Below are positions 24,556 through 34,844 of a stretch of 64,000 nucleotides of DNA, one piece after another. Made by a program: the position numbers and the translations under genes. Position 1 is the first letter of the stretch, and every line of letters starts with the position of its first letter. Under the pieces are notes generated by a model, which worked only from the letters and a program-made list of their open reading frames with translations, was not told the DNA's origin and did no database searches. The DNA is from Desulfosudis oleivorans (GTDB taxonomy: Bacteria; Desulfobacterota; Desulfobacteria; Desulfobacterales; SURF-7), in the NCBI GenBank assembly GCA_020723305.1, contig DYJC01000002.1, positions 248,001-312,000 on the forward strand. The letters run 5' to 3'.

Positions 24556-24838
24556 TCAGGGGTAGATATGAGATATGGGACATTAAAATATGAATTGACA
24601 CTTTCAACTCAAGCCTCATATGATGATATGTACTCCAAGATTCCACAATTATGATTATTGGATTCAATAAAAAACCATCCATTGTGTCATACCTGATGCC
24701 ATCATGATTTCTCTTCATATTAGAAATATACAGATCATGTCTCCGATCTGTAAAATCAGATTCAAACGATTTCATTGACTATCAGAAATTATCGAACCCG
24801 GCTCTTCAACTCACCGGATTCAATTCGAACGGATAGAG

Positions 24839-25678
24839 CTAATCCAACAAATCCTTTTCAGAGATCCCGTCTGCCTTTTTATCGCCGTTTGCACCTGTAG
24901 CAGGGGAATAGGATGGAAGTTTGGTTGTTACGGGTTTACTCGGCGCTTTTTTGAACTTCTGGACAGGCTCATCTTGTTTTTGAACCTCTGCCAGTTTCTT
25001 TTCCAATGCAGCGATTGCCTGTTTCAGTTCTGTCTTATAGCGTTTTGCCTGGAGATCCAGCTCAAATTCCAGTTCATCCTTGCCTATTCCTTTTTGAGAA
25101 TTCTGACTGATCTCCTCTGAAAGATTTTCCAGTTTTTTGGAAAGGGAACCCAGTTGATTGTTTACTTCTGAATCAACTGCTTTCAGATCAGATGAAATTT
25201 GTTGAAGGCGATTATTCATGTTTTCAATCTTGTTACTCAAATCCGTTGCTGTTTTTTGAAGATCGCTCTTGTCTGCTTTTTCGGAGACCGTTTTATCCAG
25301 AGAATTTTTATTCTTTCCCAGGCTGCCGGAAACGGATTGGATCCGGCTGTCGAGTTGTTCCATCTCTTTTTCTATTCTTTCCTTGATCTGGTCTGTCTGG
25401 CTGGTCAGATCTTTCAGCTTTAGTTCAAAGGTTTCGGTCAGACTTTCAACCTTTGTTGCTCCGGTGTTCTGGAGCCCGATGATTTTCGAGTCAAAGTGCA
25501 GATAAAAAACAGCCAGAATCGCGAGAAAAACCATCGGGGTGATGATGGTAACGGCTGTTAATGGTTGGTGGGTTTTTTTTTCAGGTATAAAATTTCTTCT
25601 GTCTTCTATAACAGGAGACTGCACGGGTTCATCATCATTAAAACTGATTTTAAATCCTTTTGAGTCATTCTCTTCCAT
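24839..25678 (-). CDS. Single-pass membrane coiled-coil protein, unknown function
   Basis: A 279-residue protein: a cytoplasmic N-terminal part (~1-40), one membrane helix (about 42-62, AVTIITPMVFLAILAVFYLH), then a long heptad-rich coiled coil (~70-240) with many Q, K, S, E and N residues, and a short proline/lysine-rich tail. No enzyme motif or known family is seen. It lies six bases downstream of guaA on the same strand and may be co-transcribed. The preceding 283 bases (24556-24838) hold no gene. Confidence 0.7.
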   Translation of the reverse strand: MEENDSKGFKISFNDDEPVQSPVIEDRRNFIPEKKTHQPLTAVTIITPMVFLAILAVFYLHFDSKIIGLQNTGATKVESLTETFELKLKDLTSQTDQIKERIEKEMEQLDSRIQSVSGSLGKNKNSLDKTVSEKADKSDLQKTATDLSNKIENMNNRLQQISSDLKAVDSEVNNQLGSLSKKLENLSEEISQNSQKGIGKDELEFELDLQAKRYKTELKQAIAALEKKLAEVQKQDEPVQKFKKAPSKPVTTKLPSYSPATGANGDKKADGISEKDLLD

Positions 25679-25684
25679 GGTATA

Positions 25685-27214
25685 TTATTCCCATTCTATT
25701 GTGCTTGGTGGTTTTGAACTGATATCGTATACTACCCGGTTGACTCCCTGAACTTCATTAATAATCCGGTTCGATATCTTACCTAATAGTTTATGGGGCA
25801 GCTTTGCCCAGTCAGCGGTCATGGCATCTTTGGATGTGACGGCCCGGATCGCAACAATATTTTCATAGGTTCTCTGGTCACCCATGATTCCGACACTCTT
25901 CAAGGGCAGAAGAACGGCAAAGGACTGCCATAATTTTCGATAATATCCTGCTGCCCTGATCTCTTCAAGCAGTGCAGCATCAACCTCTTTTAATATGGAC
26001 AGACGTTTGGGTGTGATCTCACCGATAATCCGGATGGCCAGCCCAGGGCCGGGAAATGGTTGCCGCCATATCATTTCATCTTCCAGACGTAGTGCTTTTC
26101 CAAGAAGACGCACTTCATCCTTGAACAGGAATTTAAGGGGTTCGACCAGTTTTAATTTCATTTTTTCCGGCAGACCGCCGACATTGTGGTGTGATTTGAT
26201 GACAGAGGTCGGCCCGCCAAAAGCGGATTGTGACTCTATGATATCCGGATAGAGTGTTCCCTGGGCAAGGAATTCCGCATCCTGAATTTTTTTGGCCTCT
26301 GCTTCAAACACATCCATGAAGACTTTACCGATGATTTTCCGTTTTTTTTCCGGATCTGCGACTTTGGCCAGGGCTTTCAGGAATTTCCCACCTGCATTGA
26401 CAAACCGGATGTTCATTTTCAGGTGCTGACCAAATGTCTTTTTCAGTTTTTCCGCCTCATTTTTTCTCAGAAGGCCATTGTCCACAAAGATGCAGGTCAG
26501 GTTTTTTCCGATGGCCTGATGAAGGAGCAGAGCCGTGACAGAGGAATCCACCCCGCCGCTCAGGCCCAGGATCACCTTTTTGTCTCCCACGGTTTCCTGA
26601 ATCTCCGAAATCGCATTCCGGGCAAAATTTTTCATTGTCCAGGTCTGCTTGCATTTGCAGATGTCCACCAGAAAATTTTGCAATATTTTTTTCCCTTTGG
26701 GGGTATGGTGTACTTCAGGATGAAACTGGAGACCGAAAAAACGTTTTTTCCTGTTTTCAACAGCAGCAATGGGGGTGTTTTCAGTTGATGCGGTAATGGA
26801 AAATCCTTTGGGAATGCTTTTGATGGAATCTCCATGACTCATCCAGCAGGATGTTTTGGAATCAACCGATGTAAAAAGCCCTTCCTGTTTTTTGATCCGT
26901 AATTCAGCAAAACCGTATTCTCTTTTTTCCGCTCGTTTTACATCCCCTCCCATGGTGTGAATCATGAATTGCATTCCGTAACAGATTCCAAGAATCGGGA
27001 TGTTTAAATCAAATATTTTTTCATCCACCTTTGGGCTGTTTTTTTCATAGATACTGGATGGCCCTCCGGAAAGAATAATACCCTCGGGATTCAGCTTTTG
27101 AATATCCTGTATGGTAATGGCAGGGGGGGCGATCTGGCAATATATGCGGCTTTCTCTGACTCTGCGGGCGATTAGTTGATTGAACTGAGAACCAAAATCA
27201 ACGATCAGTATCAT
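25685..27214 (-). CDS. guaA: GMP synthase (glutamine-hydrolysing)
   Basis: About 509 residues counted from [20 protein letters not shown]. Class I glutamine amidotransferase domain with GGPSSIYE, the catalytic Cys in ILGICYGMQ and [11 protein letters not shown] (His-Glu), then the ATP pyrophosphatase domain with P-loop [17 protein letters not shown], and the dimerisation domain with [23 protein letters not shown] and ending PPSTIEWE. It converts XMP to GMP with glutamine and ATP. AAAGGA sits five bases before this ATG, which favours it over two upstream candidates (27220 and 27274). guaB lies elsewhere at 59977, so gua genes are not in one operon. Confidence 0.96.
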   Translation of the reverse strand: MILIVDFGSQFNQLIARRVRESRIYCQIAPPAITIQDIQKLNPEGIILSGGPSSIYEKNSPKVDEKIFDLNIPILGICYGMQFMIHTMGGDVKRAEKREYGFAELRIKKQEGLFTSVDSKTSCWMSHGDSIKSIPKGFSITASTENTPIAAVENRKKRFFGLQFHPEVHHTPKGKKILQNFLVDICKCKQTWTMKNFARNAISEIQETVGDKKVILGLSGGVDSSVTALLLHQAIGKNLTCIFVDNGLLRKNEAEKLKKTFGQHLKMNIRFVNAGGKFLKALAKVADPEKKRKIIGKVFMDVFEAEAKKIQDAEFLAQGTLYPDIIESQSAFGGPTSVIKSHHNVGGLPEKMKLKLVEPLKFLFKDEVRLLGKALRLEDEMIWRQPFPGPGLAIRIIGEITPKRLSILKEVDAALLEEIRAAGYYRKLWQSFAVLLPLKSVGIMGDQRTYENIVAIRAVTSKDAMTADWAKLPHKLLGKISNRIINEVQGVNRVVYDISSKPPSTIEWE

Positions 27215-27380
27215 ATTCATCCTTTCAAATTGAAATTTGAAAAGCGAAATACCTTTAATACGGTAAAAAATCAAGTTGTTTTGTATCCGGAGCGGATTTA
27301 ACCTGTTAAGTAAAAAATTGCTAATTGATATTGAATATGATAGATCCGGCTGGAAATGTCAATTCATCTTGGGAAAGAAA

Positions 27381-28136
27381 ATGATTATACAGATTTACGA
27401 GATTCAGGAGCCGGATGAAGCGGAAAAGATGATTGAGGTGGGGGTGGATCATATCGGCAGTGTGATTCTATCCGAAGAAGAATGGAAAAAGCCGTCGATT
27501 TATGATACAATACGGATAATCGGTGATTCCCCTTCAAAAAGCAGCTTGATTCCGTTATTCAATAAAAGGGATTCTGTTTTCAGGGCACTTGACTATTATC
27601 AACCGGATATTGTTCATTTCTGTGAAAATCTTTGCGGTATAGATCATGCTTCGGATGCGCTTCAGTACCTGATCGATCTTCAGCAGCAGGTAAGGGAAAG
27701 ATTCTTCTCCATCAAGATCATGAGATCGATTCCAATTCCCGAGCCCGGGAGAGGGAATGCTTTTTCAATGTGGGAGATGGCAAGCCTGTTTGAACCGGTA
27801 AGCGATTATTTTTTAACCGATACCCTTCTTGTTGGTGCTCACCATGAAGGGAAACCGCAGCCTGTGGAGGGATTTGTCGGTATCACCGGACGAACCTGTG
27901 ATTGGGGGATTGCAAGGGATCTTGTGAAAAGAAGCAGGATACCCGTAATTTTAGCCGGTGGGCTCTTTCCTGAAAATGTTATTCAGGGGATTACTCAGGT
28001 TGCACCTGCAGGGGTTGACAGTTGTACAGGCACCAATATGATGGACAGAAGCGGCAAACCCATTCGTTTCAGAAAAGATGTTGATCGTGTCCGGGAATTC
28101 GTCGGTGCAATACGCAGTCTGGAAAAGAAAAAATAA
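27381..28136 (+). CDS. TrpF-like beta/alpha-barrel protein, catalytic Cys absent
   Basis: A 251-residue barrel protein from MIIQIYEIQEPDEAEKMIEV. The second half matches phosphoribosylanthranilate isomerase: FVGITGRTCDWGIARDL, VILAGGLFPENVIQGI, GVDSCTGTN, and an Asp in YFLTDTLLVG where TrpF has its catalytic acid. In the first strand, however, TrpF has K-I-C-G-I whereas this protein has Q-I-Y-E-I, so the catalytic Cys is replaced by Tyr. No other trp genes are nearby. It may act on another phosphorylated substrate or have lost isomerase activity. It is divergent from guaA and 38 bases before efp. Confidence 0.8.
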   Translation: MIIQIYEIQEPDEAEKMIEVGVDHIGSVILSEEEWKKPSIYDTIRIIGDSPSKSSLIPLFNKRDSVFRALDYYQPDIVHFCENLCGIDHASDALQYLIDLQQQVRERFFSIKIMRSIPIPEPGRGNAFSMWEMASLFEPVSDYFLTDTLLVGAHHEGKPQPVEGFVGITGRTCDWGIARDLVKRSRIPVILAGGLFPENVIQGITQVAPAGVDSCTGTNMMDRSGKPIRFRKDVDRVREFVGAIRSLEKKK

Positions 28137-28174
28137 GAATCAAAGGTGAAAAAGAAAAGGAGGATAATATCCAA

Positions 28175-28738
28175 ATGTATGAAAGTGCTGACCTTAAAAA
28201 GGGATTAAAGATTGAGATTGATGGCGCCCCGTATGTGATCACTCAGTTTCAATTTGTGAAACCGGGAAAAGGGCAGGCATTATACAAGTGCCGCCTGAAA
28301 AATATGGTGAATGGTTCACAGTTTGACAGAACGTTCCGATCCGGAGAGAAGTTTAATGAGGCCAACCTTGAACAGTTTGAGATGGAATATCTGTATTTTG
28401 ATGGGGATTCATATTGTTTCATGAACACATCTACTTACAATCAGGAGTTTTTAACTGCGGATCAGGTGGGAGAGGCCAAGGATCTGCTGAAGGAAAATAT
28501 CCTTTGTCAGGTTCTTTTTTTCGATGGAAAGGCCATTGGAATTACTCTGCCGAATTTTATTGATCTTCGGATTGTAAAGTCAGATCCCTGGGCAAAGGGT
28601 GATACAGCTTCAGGAAGCACAAAGCCGGCAACCCTGGAGACGGGTTATGTCCTGCAGGTTCCTCCATTTGTAGAAGAAGGGGAGCTCATTCGTATCGATA
28701 CCCGAACCGGTGAATACAGTGAGCGGGTTAAAGGGTAA
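28175..28738 (+). CDS. efp: Elongation factor P
   Basis: A 187-residue EF-P, which binds the ribosome E site and relieves stalling at polyproline. Three domains: KOW-like N domain (~1-65), and two OB domains (about 66-128 and 129-187). The modified residue is expected at Lys32 in FVKPGKGQALYKCR. The C-terminal signature is DPWAKGDTASGSTKPATLETGYVL then VPPFVEEGELIRIDTRTGEY. Strong SD (AAGGAGG) upstream. No epmA/epmB gene is in the window. Confidence 0.97.
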   Translation: MYESADLKKGLKIEIDGAPYVITQFQFVKPGKGQALYKCRLKNMVNGSQFDRTFRSGEKFNEANLEQFEMEYLYFDGDSYCFMNTSTYNQEFLTADQVGEAKDLLKENILCQVLFFDGKAIGITLPNFIDLRIVKSDPWAKGDTASGSTKPATLETGYVLQVPPFVEEGELIRIDTRTGEYSERVKG

Positions 28739-28741
28739 AAC

Positions 28742-30871
28742 TTGAATGGCCTATCTATGACGGAAGTGATCATAAAATCGATTCTGGTGGTGGATGATGA
28801 AGAGCTGTTTCTGGAAAACCTGAAGTACTATTTACAGAAAAAAGGGTTTCAATGCCATACTGCCGAAACTCCATCCGATGCACTGAAACAGATTGAAACC
28901 AAAGAGATTCATCTGGTTGTTTCCGATATTTTTATGCCTGAAATGAATGGAATCGCACTTATGAAAAAGGCCCGCGCTGTTTTACCGGAACTTGAATTCA
29001 TACTCATGACCGGTTTTACTTCCGAGCTTTCTTATCATGAAATTATCCGGGAAGGGGCATCGGACTATATGACCAAGCCCTTTGAACTGGCGGAACTCTC
29101 TGCAAGGATTGAGCGGATTGAACGCGAAAAAAGAGTTTTACAGGAACTGAAGAATGTCAACCAGCAGTTGAAGTCAACCATCATCCATGCGAATGAAATG
29201 GCGGAAAAGGCCGAACTGGCTTCGGCTGCAAAAAGCAGTTTTCTTGCAAGTATGAGCCATGAAATCCGGACACCCTTGAATGGAATCATCGGTTTTACGG
29301 ATATCCTTCTTGAAACCGATCTGGATGATGAACAACACAACTATATGCGGACAATCAAGGTAAGCAGCGAGGCTCTTCTTGCCCTGATCAACGACATTCT
29401 GGATGCATCAAAAATCGAAGCCGGTAAGATGACACTGGAGAATATTGATTTTGATCCGGAGATGTTATGCCATGATGTCTGCGAACTGGTCAGACCCAGA
29501 ATTCAGGATAAACCCGTTCAAATCTTCTGCAAAGTCGGGTCACGGGTACCCTCCAAGTTAAAGGGCGATCCTTTCCGGTTGCGCCAGGTGCTCCTGAATC
29601 TAATGGGGAATGCGACCAAGTTTACCAAAATCGGAACGATTGAACTCTCTTTTGATGTTGAAGAGAAACAGGACGATCAGATCAAAATTCTTGCTTCGAT
29701 CCGGGATACGGGTATCGGGATTCCGGAAAACGAGGTGGAGAGAATTTTTGATCCTTTTCAGCAGGCAAGAGGCTCCGTAGCTCGAAAATATGGGGGGACC
29801 GGTCTTGGTCTTTCCATATGCAGAAAGATTGCCGAGTTGATGGGAGGAGAGATTCGCGTTGAAAGCACACCCGGAAAAGGGAGTTGTTTCTATTTTACAG
29901 CCGTTATGCAGCCGGCATCAGAGGGTGAAACCAAAAAGGCAACGCCTGTGGAGCTGGCAGGTAAAAAACTATTACTGGTTGGAACCGGCTTTGAAGATCA
30001 TGGAATTTTGAGTCAGGCACTGACATTACAGAAAATGGCGGTGGAAGCGGTTGACCGGATTGAAGATGCAATCCCCGCTATTTTAAAGGCATATCAGGAA
30101 AAGGTTCCATTTGATATCTGTATCATCGATATTGAAAAAGCTGCTTCCGACGGTTTCAAGCTGGCAAAAAGAATCCGGCAGGAGACAGGTTCCGTATCCC
30201 AAATGCCGTTGCTTGCTTTATCGATTTCTCTGCCGGGATTTGCCAAGAAATGTGAAGAAGCCGGATTTAACGGTTTTCTTGCAAAACCGATCCGGAGAGA
30301 ACGGTTGTTCCAGATGACAAAACAGCTTCTCGGCATTGATAAAAGATCGATTTCATCGGAAAGCAGTTCCGAACGGCCCATACTGACCCAATATTCAGTA
30401 CGCGAGGATATGAAACGGTCGGTGAACATTCTGGTTGCGGAAGATAATCCTGTGAATCAGCAGCTGGTTAAGGTTATGCTGAAAAAAGCAGGATATTCCA
30501 GTCAGGTTGCTGCAAATGGAAGGGAAACCTTTCAACTGTATACGGCTTCGCCGGATTCCTTTGATATTATTCTCATGGATATTCAAATGCCGGAGATGGA
30601 TGGTATTGAGGCGGCCGAAGCGATTCGGGAATGGGAGAAAAAAAACAGGGTTCTTCATGAACCGGCAGAAGGAATGGAACAAGACAACAGGGTAAAAAAA
30701 ATATTGCCGGTTCCGATTGTTGCCGTCACTGCAAATGCAATGAAAAAGGACAGGGATCGATGTCTGGCAGCCGGGATGAATGATTATCTGTCGAAGCCGA
30801 TCAAAAGGGAACTGGTTTTTGAAATGATCGAAAAATGGGTGCTGAGAAGAGGTGAGGCCGATGGTACATAG
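28742..30871 (+). CDS. Hybrid sensor histidine kinase with N- and C-terminal receivers
   Basis: A 709-residue cytoplasmic hybrid kinase. Order: receiver 1 (about 12-130; [23 protein letters not shown]), coiled coil, HisKA (170-235; [16 protein letters not shown]), HATPase (N box NATKF, G1 DTGIGIP, G2 [12 protein letters not shown]), a degenerate middle receiver (~405-530) that has an Asp in IIDIEKA but lacks the N-terminal acidic pair, and a complete C-terminal receiver (560-700; [33 protein letters not shown]). No membrane segment: input is probably phosphorylation of receiver 1. AAAGGG stands six bases before a TTG start; ATG at 28757 is the alternative but lacks an SD. Confidence 0.92.
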   Translation: MNGLSMTEVIIKSILVVDDEELFLENLKYYLQKKGFQCHTAETPSDALKQIETKEIHLVVSDIFMPEMNGIALMKKARAVLPELEFILMTGFTSELSYHEIIREGASDYMTKPFELAELSARIERIEREKRVLQELKNVNQQLKSTIIHANEMAEKAELASAAKSSFLASMSHEIRTPLNGIIGFTDILLETDLDDEQHNYMRTIKVSSEALLALINDILDASKIEAGKMTLENIDFDPEMLCHDVCELVRPRIQDKPVQIFCKVGSRVPSKLKGDPFRLRQVLLNLMGNATKFTKIGTIELSFDVEEKQDDQIKILASIRDTGIGIPENEVERIFDPFQQARGSVARKYGGTGLGLSICRKIAELMGGEIRVESTPGKGSCFYFTAVMQPASEGETKKATPVELAGKKLLLVGTGFEDHGILSQALTLQKMAVEAVDRIEDAIPAILKAYQEKVPFDICIIDIEKAASDGFKLAKRIRQETGSVSQMPLLALSISLPGFAKKCEEAGFNGFLAKPIRRERLFQMTKQLLGIDKRSISSESSSERPILTQYSVREDMKRSVNILVAEDNPVNQQLVKVMLKKAGYSSQVAANGRETFQLYTASPDSFDIILMDIQMPEMDGIEAAEAIREWEKKNRVLHEPAEGMEQDNRVKKILPVPIVAVTANAMKKDRDRCLAAGMNDYLSKPIKRELVFEMIEKWVLRRGEADGT

Positions 30872-31721
30872 CTTTCTGGAGTTCTGGCAGCATCTCCCGG
30901 GAAACATCAACCCTGTTATATTTGAGATCGGCAGATTCAAGCTTCAATATTACGGTTTGATGTATATCGTTGGATTTGCCATTACTTATGGAATGGTCCT
31001 GTATCGAATCAAAAATGAAGACCGTTTTGATGTTTCCGGTGAACAGGTTGAAAATCTGATGATGAACATGATCTTCGGACTCCTGATCGGAGCCCGATTG
31101 GGGTATGTTCTGTTCTACAATCTTCCATACTACATGAAACATCCGCTTGAAATTATTCTGCCGTTTGACACTACGGATCATTTTCGATTTACCGGAATTA
31201 CCGGTATGTCTTACCATGGCGGACTGATCGGGATCATTATTGCTGCCTTGCTGTATACCAGACGAAACCAACTGAGTTTTTTTGAAATGGCGGATCTGTT
31301 TGTTCCGGTAATACCGTTGGGATATACATTCGGGAGATTGGGAAATTTTATCAATGGCGAGTTATACGGACGCATCACAACCTCTCCCATCGGCATGTAT
31401 TTTCCGAGTGCTGGTTCTCTGGAGCGGCGTCATCCATCCCAGCTGTATGAAGCTTTTTTTGAAGGGATTTTTCTGTTTGTGTGCCTTTGGCTGGTCCGCA
31501 GACGGGTTCAAATCAGAGGGGCCATGATTGGATTATACCTGATTGGATATGGCCTGATCCGTTTTTTAATCGAATTTTTCAGACAACCGGATGCTCATAT
31601 CGGATTTGTTTTTTTAAATTTATCTGCTGGTCAGATTTTGTGCAGTGTGATGATTCTTTCCGGTATCCTGGTTTTACTCTATCTGGTAGCTATAGATCGG
31701 CACAAGATACACAAGGTTTAA
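30861..31721 (+). CDS. lgt: Prolipoprotein diacylglyceryl transferase
   Basis: A 286-residue polytopic inner-membrane enzyme that transfers diacylglycerol from phosphatidylglycerol to the lipobox Cys. Seen: [43 protein letters not shown] (conserved His), the Lgt signature [30 protein letters not shown] and [16 protein letters not shown]. Seven hydrophobic helices are evident. AGAGG lies eight bases before ATG at 30861, inside the end of the kinase gene; a GTG at 30852 is less likely. It overlaps the kinase gene by 11 bases. Confidence 0.96.
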   Translation: MVHSFLEFWQHLPGNINPVIFEIGRFKLQYYGLMYIVGFAITYGMVLYRIKNEDRFDVSGEQVENLMMNMIFGLLIGARLGYVLFYNLPYYMKHPLEIILPFDTTDHFRFTGITGMSYHGGLIGIIIAALLYTRRNQLSFFEMADLFVPVIPLGYTFGRLGNFINGELYGRITTSPIGMYFPSAGSLERRHPSQLYEAFFEGIFLFVCLWLVRRRVQIRGAMIGLYLIGYGLIRFLIEFFRQPDAHIGFVFLNLSAGQILCSVMILSGILVLLYLVAIDRHKIHKV

Positions 31722-31725
31722 TAAC

Positions 31726-31754
31726 TTGACTATCTTATCAATTTCCATCATAAT
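31726..31754 (+). promoter_or_regulatory. Promoter of the secretion/pilus-like operon
   Basis: TTGACT (31726-31731), 17-base spacer, CATAAT (31749-31754). It starts five bases after the lgt stop and is the only good promoter before the ten-gene run from GspF. Confidence 0.6.
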
Positions 31755-31870
31755 ATCTCCATACAGCATACAGAAACAATACGATTCGTGTGAACCCTGA
31801 TTTTTTTCTGTCAATCAAAAGGGAATCCTCAACGGAACAGCAGGTCATTCAGGTCTGGAATCTTAGGAAT

Positions 31871-33082
31871 ATGCCGACTTTTCGATACAGGATAGCAGTT
31901 CCTGGCGGACGCGTTGTCGAAAAGACAACAATGGCAGAGTCCAGGGATTTGCTGCAAACCCAGTTACAAAGTGAAGGAAATTTTATCCTCGAGATCAAAA
32001 AGGTTTCCGGAAAAAGCTTTCTTTTGTTTAATCCCAATAAAAACAGACGTTTTAAACAGAAAGATTTTTTCGCCTTCAACCAGGAGTTTGCTGTCCTGTT
32101 ACGTTCAGGGCTATCGATTGTCGCGGCACTGGATGCAATTATAGAGAAACGCGACCCGGATGAACTCATGAAACTGCTGAGGGAAATCCGGGAGGATATT
32201 TTTTCAGGTGAATCGCTTTCCGGGGCATTCAATAAATATTCTCACACATTCACAAACCTTTATATCGCAACCCTTCAGGCAGGAGAAAAGAGCGGGAATA
32301 TCCCATTATCGATTTCACGATACATAGAGTACATGAAGAAAACATCGGAAGTCCGGCAGAAACTGATAACCGCTTCCGTATACCCATTTATTTTAACGAT
32401 CGTTTCCATATTTGTTTTGTTTTTTCTATTGATTTATGTGGTACCGGCGATTTCAGAAACTTTTTTTCAGGCAGGGACGGAATTGCCGTTCATCACCGCA
32501 GTACTCATCGATTTCAGCACAGGGATACGCTCAAATATTTTATATTTGTCTGCATGCTTATTCATCTTAATCGGTACGGCCATATATATCAAAAAAACAG
32601 ATGCCGGGGAGCTGTACCTTGACCGGATTACGCTCTCATTTCCCTTTTTTGGTGAGATGTACCTGTATTACTTAACCGCCAGATTGGCCAGAACCCTGTC
32701 TACCGTGCTGAGTGGCGGGGTCACTCTTTTGGAGGCAGTCCGGGTTTCTTCCGTTGTTTTAACGAACCGGTTTTTGAGATCAAAATATGATATTGTTCTG
32801 AAGTCTCTCAAAGAGGGAGGCAGTTTTTCAGAATCCCTGTCCACAACACAGGCGCTTCCAAAACTGGCGATTCGTATGATTGGAGCCGGAGAAAGCAGCG
32901 GCGCACTCGAACAGGTTTTGAAGGATATCGCTGAATTTTATGAAGCAGAGGTCGATACCCGGCTTTCCGTGGTTACCTCTGCGATTGAACCGGGTTTGAT
33001 GGTGCTGATGGGTCTGCTCATCGGGTTTATTGTATTGGCTTTATATCTTCCAATTTTTCAGCTTGCAGGGGCAATCGGTTAG
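31871..33082 (+). CDS. gspF: GspF/PilC family inner-membrane platform protein
   Basis: About 403 residues. The polytopic platform protein of type II secretion/type IV pilus machines. N-terminal region MPTFRYRIAVPGGRVVEKT, first GspF domain (~65-190; FFAFNQEFAVLLRSGLSIVAAL, ATLQAGEKSGNI), TM segments at about 165-190 and 215-240, second GspF domain (TARLARTLSTVLSGGVTLLEA, MIGAGESSGALEQVLKDIAE), final TM near the C terminus. AGGA lies five bases before the ATG at 31871, preferred over an upstream GTG at 31790. First gene of the operon behind a TTGACT promoter. Confidence 0.94.
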   Translation: MPTFRYRIAVPGGRVVEKTTMAESRDLLQTQLQSEGNFILEIKKVSGKSFLLFNPNKNRRFKQKDFFAFNQEFAVLLRSGLSIVAALDAIIEKRDPDELMKLLREIREDIFSGESLSGAFNKYSHTFTNLYIATLQAGEKSGNIPLSISRYIEYMKKTSEVRQKLITASVYPFILTIVSIFVLFFLLIYVVPAISETFFQAGTELPFITAVLIDFSTGIRSNILYLSACLFILIGTAIYIKKTDAGELYLDRITLSFPFFGEMYLYYLTARLARTLSTVLSGGVTLLEAVRVSSVVLTNRFLRSKYDIVLKSLKEGGSFSESLSTTQALPKLAIRMIGAGESSGALEQVLKDIAEFYEAEVDTRLSVVTSAIEPGLMVLMGLLIGFIVLALYLPIFQLAGAIG

Positions 33083-33109
33083 GCTGATCATGTCAGGATA
33101 TAAATAAAA

Positions 33110-34843
33110 ATGACGGTTGTTAATGTTTTCCAGAAAATGAGATTTGGAGATTGGGCGATCCGGTTGGGTTTCATGACCTCCGAGCAGTTGGATTTTGTAT
33201 TGTCGAAAAAAACAATCAGCAAGCAGATGGTAGGTCAGTTGTGCATCGAAGAAGGATTTATTGACCATGAGCAACTGGCCAAGATCATGGCTGCACAGTA
33301 TTCATTTAAATACGTTGAATTGAAAAATATCGATGATCCCGAATTGTTAAGTCTGATTCATTTTGAATTGATGGCCAAGTATAATTTTGTTCCTTATGAA
33401 AAAAAAGAGAACGAACTGGTGATTGCGGTTGCAGAACCGATGCATGCTTTTCGGGCCATTGATGAACTTGAAATGCTGACGGATCTGAAAATATCCGTGG
33501 TGGTTGCCAGTGAAACAAAAGTTACCGAATTATTGAAGAAAATGGAATCTTCACGGAATGTTCTCGACAGTATTTCCGATAATATGAGGCTTTCGATTGT
33601 CAGGGAATCGGATAAAGGGGAAGATATACTCAGTATCGAGAGCGTGTCTGCTGAAGAAAGCCCCATTGTGAAACTGGTAGATTCCACGATCCTGGATGCT
33701 ATCCATAAAAAAGCAAGCGATATTCATATTGAATCATCCGACAGGGGGGTGATTATCCGGTACAGAATCAACGGGATGCTTCATCAGGCTACCGATCCGC
33801 TGGACATTCAATATCAGAGCTCCATTATCTCCAGGATCAAGGTCATGTCTGAACTGGATATATCGGAGAAAAGAATCCCTCAGGATGGCCGGTTTAAACT
33901 GAAAGTCAGAGATCGAAACATTGATTTCAGGGTTTCGATTTTGCCCACGATTTTTGGTGAGGATTCTGTGATCCGAATTCTGGACAGAGAGACGATGGCA
34001 TCCAAAAAAGGGGAGTTCAGATTGGATTCAATGGATCTTCCCAAAGGAGAGCTTTTCAGAATAAGGAGGATGATTAACGCTCCCTATGGGATGTTTCTGA
34101 TGACCGGCCCTACCGGAAGCGGAAAGACAACAACACTGTATCGGGCGTTGTCGGAGGTGAACAGCAGGGATGTAAAAATCATTACGATTGAAGATCCGGT
34201 TGAGTATCAACTGAAAGGAATTACGCAGATACCGGTAAATGAAAAAACCGGTCTGACCTTTGCGCGCGGATTACGTTCCATCCTGCGTCATGATCCGGAT
34301 AAAATTCTGGTAGGTGAGATCCGGGATTCGGAGACCGCACAGATCGCTCTTCAGTCGGCTCTCACCGGCCATCTTGTTTTTACAACCGTTCATGCCAACA
34401 GTTCATTCGAAGTGATCAATCGTTTTATCCATATGGGTATCGAACCCTATAACCTGATGTCGGCTCTGAATTGCATTGTCGCACAGCGTTTGATTCGAAC
34501 CCTTTGCCACTGTAAGGTTGAGACCCGGTTATCCAATGAAGTGATGGCTGACTCAGGGCTTAACCCGGAAAAATGTCAGGGGCATGTATTTTATGATGCA
34601 AAAGGATGTGGAAGCTGTAAGGGCACTGGTTTTCAAGGAAGAAAAGCAATCATTGAAATGGTTGAACTGGACGATGAGATTAGGGAGTTGTTTATCGCGC
34701 GTTCTTCCATTGCAGAGTTGAAAAAAAAGGCATTGGCTTCCGGCACTACTTTCCTGAGAAAAGCAGCGATACAGGAGGTATTTAACGGCAATACGACTCT
34801 GGCGGAAGCCAACAGAGTGACATTCATCGAAACCGTTTCCTGA
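33110..34843 (+). CDS. gspE: GspE/PilB-type secretion ATPase
   Basis: A 577-residue hexameric motor ATPase. Residues ~10-145 form a MshEN/T2SSE N-domain (FGDWAIRLGFMTSEQL, VGQLCIEEGFIDHEQLAKIM), a fold that binds c-di-GMP in some relatives. ATPase core: KASDIHIESSDRGVIIRYRI, Walker A TGPTGSGKTTTL, Asp box IEDPVEY, Walker B HDPDKILVGEIRDSETAQ, His box TVHANSSFEVI. The zinc site is partly altered: CHC at the first position and CGSCKGTGFQGRKA at the second. It is the motor partner of the adjacent GspF. Two bases separate it from pilM. Confidence 0.95.
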   Translation: MTVVNVFQKMRFGDWAIRLGFMTSEQLDFVLSKKTISKQMVGQLCIEEGFIDHEQLAKIMAAQYSFKYVELKNIDDPELLSLIHFELMAKYNFVPYEKKENELVIAVAEPMHAFRAIDELEMLTDLKISVVVASETKVTELLKKMESSRNVLDSISDNMRLSIVRESDKGEDILSIESVSAEESPIVKLVDSTILDAIHKKASDIHIESSDRGVIIRYRINGMLHQATDPLDIQYQSSIISRIKVMSELDISEKRIPQDGRFKLKVRDRNIDFRVSILPTIFGEDSVIRILDRETMASKKGEFRLDSMDLPKGELFRIRRMINAPYGMFLMTGPTGSGKTTTLYRALSEVNSRDVKIITIEDPVEYQLKGITQIPVNEKTGLTFARGLRSILRHDPDKILVGEIRDSETAQIALQSALTGHLVFTTVHANSSFEVINRFIHMGIEPYNLMSALNCIVAQRLIRTLCHCKVETRLSNEVMADSGLNPEKCQGHVFYDAKGCGSCKGTGFQGRKAIIEMVELDDEIRELFIARSSIAELKKKALASGTTFLRKAAIQEVFNGNTTLAEANRVTFIETVS

Positions 34844-34844
34844 T

